A stretch of DNA of 9,376 nt, taken from the NCBI GenBank assembly GCA_016178125.1, contig JACOTV010000038.1, forward strand, positions 1 to 9,376, written 5' to 3'. The DNA comes from Candidatus Microgenomates bacterium. Lineage in GTDB: Bacteria; Patescibacteriota; Microgenomatia; UBA1406; GWC2-37-13. Shown in pieces: positions 5,060 through 9,376 of this stretch. How positions within the stretch are numbered: position 1 is the first letter of the stretch; the number at the start of each line of letters is the position of its first letter. The notes beneath the pieces were generated by a model. It was given only the letters and a program-made list of their open reading frames with translations, searched no databases and was not told the origin of the DNA. Both the position numbers and the translations under genes were made by a program.

Positions 5060-7123
5060 ATGGGACAAAAAGACCATAAGGTCAAGATGCGTACGGTAAT
5101 TCAGCTCGTTTCGGCTTTTTTCATTATGCTGGCTGTTGCGACATGGCAGTCTATTGTTCCTGTGCGCGCTGCGTATACTTTCAGTGGTCTGCATGTTCAA
5201 GGCAACAAGCTCGTGAACGAACAAGGCCAGATATTTATACCTCATGGCGTAAATCGCTCTGGTTCAGAATATTCATGCTTCCATAATCAAGGATTTTTTG
5301 ATGGTCCGAGTGATGACGCTTCGATACAAGCAATGAAAGACTGGGGAATTAATTCGGTGAAGGTGCCGCTTAATGCCAGCTGTTGGCTGAGCATAAACGG
5401 CGCTCCAGCCGCATTTTCGGGAGCCGCTTACCAAACCGCTATAACAAACTACGTGAGCGCGCTTGAAAACCATCAGATATACCCAATTGTGGTATTTATG
5501 TGGGACACCGAAGGACAGCCTGAGATGCCACTCGCCTCAGACGCTGTAACGCTCTGGCAACAGATTGCGACAAGATTCAAAGACGATAACCGTGTCATCC
5601 TTCATTTACAAGAAGAACCTCACCCCGGGGGTGGAAACACGTCCGCGACCTGGAAATGCTGGCGCGACGGAGGCAGTAGCTGTGACGGAATGGTAAGTGC
5701 CCCGGCGGTAGGGTTTCAGACACTCGTTAATACAGTCCGCGCGGCCGGCGCAAAAAACGTAATCGCACTTCCCGGACTCCAATACGCTAATATCATGGAT
5801 CAGTTCTTAACCTACTTGCCATCGGACCCGCTGAATAACTTGATGGCATTGGTAGATGTATACCCTGATCTGAATACCTGCGGCAATACTGCATGTTATG
5901 ACGCACAATACAAACCGGTTATTGACCGCATGCCACTTGCAGCAGGCGAATTTGGCGAGAGCGTTTATGACACGATTTGTGGTGTCGAGCAATCAAACGT
6001 TTTAATGAATTGGTTAGATCAGCACAATTCCGGGTACCTCGCGTGGGTCTGGAATACATGGGGCACCTCGTGCGGTAACCTTTCTCTTATAACAGATTTT
6101 TCGGGAACGCCGCATGAGCCCAACGGAACCAATTACAAAAATCACATCGCTCAGTTTACGACTGGCCCTATGGTGACAGTTCCAGCCGGAACCTTGACAC
6201 CACCTATCCCCAGCAATACGCAACCTCCTCAGAGTAATTGCCCTTTCAAATCAAACGGAGATGCAGACTGTAGTGGAACAGTCTCACTCGTTGACTATCA
6301 AATATGGAGGACTGAATACACTCGTGTTGCGACTACCAGCAAGGCAGACTTTAATAATGACGGGGGCGTCTCTTTGGCAGACTACGGAATTTGGAGACGA
6401 TACTTCATTTCGCACTCAGGTACAACACCAAGCCCCAACCCAACGGCTCACTTTTCTACACTTCCCCCAGGATCGGTTCTTCCCTCAGACAGTCAGTGCG
6501 CCGCTCAGGTCCGTCGGAGTTCTTGGGAACCACGTCCTGATAACACAACAGCGAATCATACGATTCCGATTGCTGGACAAGATTACAACATAATGGATTG
6601 GGTTCAGTTCGGACAGAATGCACAAGCCAACACTCTGCGTGCGCGTATTAATGGTAACTTCACCGGAACAACAGACGAAATTCTCCAATGGGTTGCGTGC
6701 AAATGGGGTGTAGATGAAGACCTTGTGCGTGCACAAGCTCAACAAGAAAGTTACTGGCATCAGTCTCAACTAGGAGACAATACGAGTGACGCAGCGGCGT
6801 GTGCAAAGATTGGAGAAACTGCACCTTGTTACCAAAGTTATGGTATTCTTCAGGTGAAGTCCACGATACACACGGTGACGTGGCCTGCAGCCAAAATCAG
6901 CACCGCGTTTGATGCAGATTACGCATATGGCTATTGGCGATCGTGCTACGAAGGATGGATTGATTGGCTCAAAGGTGGCCATGCTGACTATGTTCCAGGT
7001 GATCAATGGGGATGCGTTGGACACTGGTTCTCTGGTGACTGGCACACCCCAGACGCACTTTCATACACCAGTGAAGTCCAACAAAAATACCAAAACAAAA
7101 TCTGGACTCAGGGGGGATTTTAA
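5060..7123 (+). CDS. Secreted GH5 glycosidase - dockerin - lytic transglycosylase-like fusion
   Basis: A 687-residue exported protein. After a basic n-region (GQKDHKVKMR) and a hydrophobic core, cleavage is predicted at VRA|AYT (37/38). Residues 39-366 are a GH5 (clan A) domain like bacterial beta-1,4-glucanases: HGVNRSG, WGINSVKVPLNASCW, the acid/base glutamate in LQEEPHP (E186), the nucleophile in AAGEFGE (E297), and the end block YLAWVWNTWG. The usual NEP Asn is Glu (E185), and the His of the usual 'WHxYN' strand is Asp (D266 in VDVYPDLN). Residues 394-452 hold two type-I dockerin-like calcium loops (GDADCSGTVSLVDYQIWR; DFNNDGGVSLADYGIWRR). After a Pro/Thr linker, residues 478-687 form a lysozyme/SLT-like domain with catalytic-type AQQESYWHQ (E563), SYGILQVK and YAYGYWRSCYEGW. 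It may attack both beta-glucan and peptidoglycan at a cell surface. Alternative starts: ATG 5087 (AAGG 5 nt upstream) and TTG 4994. Confidence 0.88.
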   Translation: MGQKDHKVKMRTVIQLVSAFFIMLAVATWQSIVPVRAAYTFSGLHVQGNKLVNEQGQIFIPHGVNRSGSEYSCFHNQGFFDGPSDDASIQAMKDWGINSVKVPLNASCWLSINGAPAAFSGAAYQTAITNYVSALENHQIYPIVVFMWDTEGQPEMPLASDAVTLWQQIATRFKDDNRVILHLQEEPHPGGGNTSATWKCWRDGGSSCDGMVSAPAVGFQTLVNTVRAAGAKNVIALPGLQYANIMDQFLTYLPSDPLNNLMALVDVYPDLNTCGNTACYDAQYKPVIDRMPLAAGEFGESVYDTICGVEQSNVLMNWLDQHNSGYLAWVWNTWGTSCGNLSLITDFSGTPHEPNGTNYKNHIAQFTTGPMVTVPAGTLTPPIPSNTQPPQSNCPFKSNGDADCSGTVSLVDYQIWRTEYTRVATTSKADFNNDGGVSLADYGIWRRYFISHSGTTPSPNPTAHFSTLPPGSVLPSDSQCAAQVRRSSWEPRPDNTTANHTIPIAGQDYNIMDWVQFGQNAQANTLRARINGNFTGTTDEILQWVACKWGVDEDLVRAQAQQESYWHQSQLGDNTSDAAACAKIGETAPCYQSYGILQVKSTIHTVTWPAAKISTAFDADYAYGYWRSCYEGWIDWLKGGHADYVPGDQWGCVGHWFSGDWHTPDALSYTSEVQQKYQNKIWTQGGF

Positions 7124-7135
7124 CGACTTTCAGGT

Positions 7136-7149
7136 ATGATATGTATCAT
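7136..7149. repeat. Short palindrome between convergent genes
   Basis: ATGATA-TG-TATCAT lies between the stop of the glycosidase gene and the end of the convergent membrane-protein gene, overlapping the latter's TGA. The two-base centre is too tight for a good hairpin, so it is at best part of a weak bidirectional end. Confidence 0.25.
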
Positions 7150-7439
7150 CCTTCTCTCCGAGGAGTAACGCGACTTGAATAGAGATATCTAGTCCACACT
7201 TTCTTAAAAACCGGCAGAGTTAGTGTAGATAACAAAAACCCAATGCTGGGAACTACCGCATTCATCCATGGATCAATATGCACAATAAACTGCAAGTATA
7301 AAGCAATCGAGAGATATGTGAAAATCATTAGAAGTATGCGTCTCATCCAGGACCTCTCCCATGCCTTGTCAAGCTCTACATTTTTATTGCGCGCCTCAAT
7401 TTTGGCGATTCGTTTTGCGAGATCTTCGGCGATTGTCAT
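7146..7439 (-). CDS. Small two-helix membrane protein
   Basis: A 97-residue protein with an N-terminal charged, coiled-coil-like helix (EDLAKRIAKIEARNKNVELDKAWE, about 5-28), then two transmembrane helices at about 34-54 (ILLMIFTYLSIALYLQFIV) and 60-77 (NAVVPSIGFLLSTLTLPVF), and a basic tail. The pattern 'RNxxVELDKAWExSWxRRxL..TY' followed by 'NAxVPxxGFLLSTLTLP' is one I associate with an uncharacterised family common in Patescibacteria genomes; the function is unknown. The ATG lies three bases after the stop of the upstream nuclease gene (TAA-acg-ATG) with no Shine-Dalgarno or -10 of its own, so it is probably translated by coupling from the same mRNA. The last codon is followed by TGA, which shows that UGA is a stop codon here. 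Confidence 0.85.
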   Translation of the reverse strand: MTIAEDLAKRIAKIEARNKNVELDKAWERSWMRRILLMIFTYLSIALYLQFIVHIDPWMNAVVPSIGFLLSTLTLPVFKKVWTRYLYSSRVTPRREG

Positions 7440-7442
7440 CGT

Positions 7443-8426
7443 TTAGTTCACAAGTTTTTTAATTGTTTTGTTTTCTTTTATAAATACTTTCCTGGGCTTT
7501 GCGCCTTCACTGGGGGATACTAATCCGGCTTCTTCTAATTTGTCCAAGAGGCGGCACGCCCGTACATATCCTATACCGAATTCTCTCTGAAGTAGAGCTG
7601 TAGATATAAGATCTTTATCCTTTATAAACTTCACCACATCTTCAAGTAAACTGTCGCGATCCTCAACCTTAAGTGACTCCACAGCTCCTGCCGCTTTTCG
7701 GTACGCGCAATAATCGCAGTCTACGCCAGACGCAGGTAGAGTATCGCTTTTCAAACACTCGATCGCGGCAAGAATCGTGCCCTCGACCCAACTGTCGTCA
7801 CCGTCATAGGGAATGAGCTTAATATCAAATTCCAGTTTTCCGTCAAATGCCCGGGCATCGGTGTCGCCGTTACAATACACAAAATACCCAGTCCGCGAAA
7901 CCTTGAACCCGTTCTGCCGAAACAGCCATTGGTATATTTCCATCTGCCGTTTGTAGCCGTCTTGCCAGTCCGCGTCAAGCGAGACCTCGCCGTCCTTGGA
8001 GGTCGCTTTGTAGTCCACAATGATCAGTTCACCATTTGGACTCTTCCACACATCGTCTACCCCACCCGTCACCACCACACTGGTCCCTGCGATGCGGTAC
8101 GTGATACCCCTCCGCATCGCGTCACGCCACTCATCGATCTGGGCGTGGGCAAACGGCACCGCGTCCAAGCCATACGCCTTCATCAAAGGGTGCGCCGTCC
8201 CGGCGGCCCGATGAATATCGAATTCCTTTTTAAGTAAGAGATCCACCGCACTATTCAGACTAAACGGATACCCCGGCGGCTGCCCAACCCCCAGCCGCCG
8301 ATCCATATAAAAACACCGCGCACATTTTACAAAACTATCAATCTTCCCCCGACTCAGCCGAAACGGTTCACTGGAGTGAGGATTATAGATGTTCCGTGTT
8401 CGGTGGGGGTTATAGTATTTGGACAT
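7443..8426 (-). CDS. PD-(D/E)XK nuclease with C-terminal FtsK-gamma-like winged helix
   Basis: A 327-residue protein of two parts. Residues 20-245 are a RecB/Cas4-like PD-(D/E)XK nuclease: the SRGKIDSFVKCARCFYMDRR entry helix, GGVDDVW (D124/D125), the catalytic IIVDYKA (D138, K140), and the motif QMEIYQWL, whose Gln (Q161) and Tyr are typical of RecB-family nucleases. The cysteine pairs C35-x2-C38 and C237-x2-C240 flank the core and could bind an iron-sulfur cluster, as in Cas4 and AddB. Residues 258-317 match the gamma domain of FtsK: an FIKDKDLISTALLQREFGIG helix, YVRACRLLDKLEEAGLV, and SEGAKPRKV, the wing. In FtsK this domain reads polar KOPS DNA. The fusion suggests a DNA-end processing enzyme tethered to specific sites; that is inference. 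The gene is followed at once by the small membrane-protein gene. No clear -10 lies near its ATG, and AAAAGGAG at 8451-8458 is 24 nt away, too far to act normally. Confidence 0.9.
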   Translation of the reverse strand: MSKYYNPHRTRNIYNPHSSEPFRLSRGKIDSFVKCARCFYMDRRLGVGQPPGYPFSLNSAVDLLLKKEFDIHRAAGTAHPLMKAYGLDAVPFAHAQIDEWRDAMRRGITYRIAGTSVVVTGGVDDVWKSPNGELIIVDYKATSKDGEVSLDADWQDGYKRQMEIYQWLFRQNGFKVSRTGYFVYCNGDTDARAFDGKLEFDIKLIPYDGDDSWVEGTILAAIECLKSDTLPASGVDCDYCAYRKAAGAVESLKVEDRDSLLEDVVKFIKDKDLISTALLQREFGIGYVRACRLLDKLEEAGLVSPSEGAKPRKVFIKENKTIKKLVN

Positions 8427-8503
8427 AATAAATTGTTTTAATTTGAAACACTCCTTTTAATTAATTCGACCGTCGGAGTTATTGATAGCAAAAACTGGTA
8501 GGT

Positions 8504-9061
8504 TCAATGTCTAACAAACTTTGAAATAATTCTTTGTTTAGCTGATTCAAGTTCGGCACCTGTAAGTATTTTCTCGTAGTTCCAAATTTTTCCACCTGCA
8601 GAAAATGCAGCAAGATAGTATTCACAATAAATTTTGGGGTTGACTATAAGGAGGTCTTCGTCCTTTACAAAGCCTGACTCCATTTTGTAGTCATATTGAA
8701 TTTCATAACCAGAAGAGGCTAGCCACTGATGGGCAAGAACATTTCTCCAATTATGAATTTTGTTTGATACCGTGGAAAATCTAGTATCATCAGTTTTTCC
8801 ATCGACGAATGTCTCGATAAACTTCTTGTATCCTGATTCGCCACTGAGCCCCCAAAAAACTTCGGATATTGTCAAGGTAACTGCATGTATTCCCATGAAG
8901 AGCAGTGAAGTTTGGTATCTTTCAGGGGCTGCCCCAATTTCGTTATTAAAATAATTGTCTATTGAGTTGAGTAAAGTTTCAATTGATTCAATCGGTGAGT
9001 TATTTTGAAATCGTGCCAAGCGATTCTCAAAAGATTCAATATTGTGTGTAGTATTTAGCAC
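8504..9061 (-). CDS. HEPN-like protein of unknown function (R-x4-H motif)
   Basis: A 185-residue, largely helical soluble protein that I cannot place in a named family. A helical region (about 20-70) is followed by KIHNWRNVLAHQWLASSGYE (101-120), which contains R106-N-V-L-A-H111, the R-x4-H arrangement with a polar residue after Arg seen in the active site of HEPN ribonucleases. The C-terminal part (about 130-185) has YCEYYLAAFSAGGKIWNYEK and a basic end. HEPN proteins are common as toxins, abortive-infection effectors and RNA-processing enzymes; without a recognised antitoxin neighbour the role is open. The start is GTG at 9061, supported by TATAAT eight bases upstream and the absence of any earlier in-frame start. 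The gene is visibly more AT-rich than the genes around it, which suggests recent acquisition. It lies 77 nt upstream of the nuclease gene on the same strand. Confidence 0.75.
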   Translation of the reverse strand: MLNTTHNIESFENRLARFQNNSPIESIETLLNSIDNYFNNEIGAAPERYQTSLLFMGIHAVTLTISEVFWGLSGESGYKKFIETFVDGKTDDTRFSTVSNKIHNWRNVLAHQWLASSGYEIQYDYKMESGFVKDEDLLIVNPKIYCEYYLAAFSAGGKIWNYEKILTGAELESAKQRIISKFVRH

Positions 9062-9069
9062 AGTTCTAT

Positions 9070-9075
9070 ATTATA
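9070..9075 (-). promoter_or_regulatory. -10 element of the HEPN-like gene
   Basis: A perfect TATAAT on the minus strand ends eight bases before the GTG start at 9061. There is no -35 at the expected distance and no Shine-Dalgarno. The predicted leader is about two bases. Confidence 0.55.
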
Positions 9076-9152
9076 CAACTCAACACAACCAGACATTCAC
9101 AAAGCTCCATTTGACTACTAAACCCCTGAGTACTATTCTATCGATAGTGATT

Positions 9153-9172
9153 TTGTAGACTATAGTCTACAA
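9153..9172. promoter_or_regulatory. Perfect 20-bp palindrome over the promoter of the Cys-rich gene (candidate operator)
   Basis: TTGTAGACTATAGTCTACAA reads identically on both strands. Its centre contains the plus-strand -10 TATAGT (9161-9166), which ends eight bases before the ATG at 9175. A dimeric repressor bound here would block the promoter directly. I cannot assign it to a known regulator family. The other divergent promoter (HEPN-like gene) lies about 80 bp away. Confidence 0.65.
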
Positions 9173-9174
9173 GA

Positions 9175-9376
9175 ATGCACATTCGGATGAATACAACAAG
9201 CTATCTAAAAAGCGTAATTTTGGCATTTCTGCTGGTGAATGTATTCGCTTTCGGTGCATTCGCCCGATCCGGATGCTGCAGCCATCATGGCGGCGTCGCC
9301 GGATGCCAATGCGGAGACGGAACCCCACTTAGCGCAACATGCCGACCATATTACCCAGAATGTAACGGAGGTGGAG
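9175..9376 (+). CDS. Cys-rich secreted protein, N-terminal part (runs off the window)
   Basis: The first 67 residues of an exported protein. A signal peptide with hydrophobic core YLKSVILAFLLVNVFAFGA ends at a likely FAFGAFA|RSG site (about residue 31). The mature part is short, His- and Cys-rich: SGCCSHHGGVAGCQCGDG, then TPLSATCRPYYPECNGGGG as the window ends. The 'SGCCSHHGGV...C.DGTPLS' pattern is one I have seen at the N-terminus of various secreted proteins of CPR bacteria and Proteobacteria. Its function is not established; it could be a disulfide-bonded or metal-binding knob before another domain. A second ATG at 9187 would give almost the same signal peptide. The gene's -10 lies inside a perfect palindrome, so expression is probably repressor-controlled. 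Confidence 0.75.
   Translation, partial: MHIRMNTTSYLKSVILAFLLVNVFAFGAFARSGCCSHHGGVAGCQCGDGTPLSATCRPYYPECNGGG

Noticed and set aside
8451..8458. AAAAGGAG as ribosome-binding site of the nuclease gene
   Set aside because: It is 24 nt from the ATG at 8426, and no in-frame start codon lies at a normal distance from it. Left as an unexplained purine tract.
9138..9147. CTATCGATAG palindrome as an operator
   Set aside because: A 10-bp palindrome is expected several times by chance in a window of this size.
1..9376. CRISPR array, insertion sequence, tRNA or attachment site
   Set aside because: I found no regularly spaced repeats, transposase sequence, cloverleaf-like segment or flanking direct repeats.

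Overview
The window looks like a chromosomal segment from a bacterium of the Candidate Phyla Radiation (Patescibacteria). The reasons are protein-level: a small two-helix membrane protein and a RecB-like nuclease of types I associate with these genomes, dockerin-like repeats of the 'DFNNDGGVSLADYGIWRR' style on a secreted enzyme, an LLM/F420-type oxidoreductase, an EVE-domain protein and a Cys-rich secreted protein. A Saccharibacteria- or Microgenomates-like origin is my best guess, but the phylum is not proven. TGA ends at least two genes, so the recoded UGA-Gly genetic code of some CPR lineages is not used. There are no tRNA, rRNA, CRISPR or IS signatures.

Left part (1-3420), all on the minus strand: a truncated MFS efflux protein, a Fur-family metalloregulator, an LLM-class oxidoreductase with an apparent internal deletion, a stand-alone response-regulator receiver, and a second complete MFS protein. 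A divergent intergenic region follows, then a plus-strand VOC/glyoxalase-fold protein, the only gene here with a perfect Shine-Dalgarno. It meets an unrecognised 172-residue gene tail to tail, with overlapping stop codons. Upstream of that lies an EVE-domain protein.

Centre (5060-7123, plus): one large secreted enzyme. It has a signal peptide, a GH5-type glycosidase domain with altered active-site neighbours, a type-I dockerin-like pair of calcium-loop repeats, and a C-terminal lytic-transglycosylase/lysozyme-like domain. This is the most unusual protein architecture in the window.

Right part: a minus-strand pair consisting of a PD-(D/E)XK nuclease fused to an FtsK-gamma-like winged helix, followed by a small membrane protein. 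Upstream is an AT-rich gene with a HEPN-like R-x4-H motif. Divergent from it is the start of a Cys-rich secreted protein, whose promoter sits inside a perfect 20-bp palindrome.

A pattern across the window: at least ten genes have a TATAAT-like -10 hexamer only 6-11 nt before the start codon and no usable Shine-Dalgarno. This predicts leaderless or near-leaderless mRNAs as the default mode in this organism.
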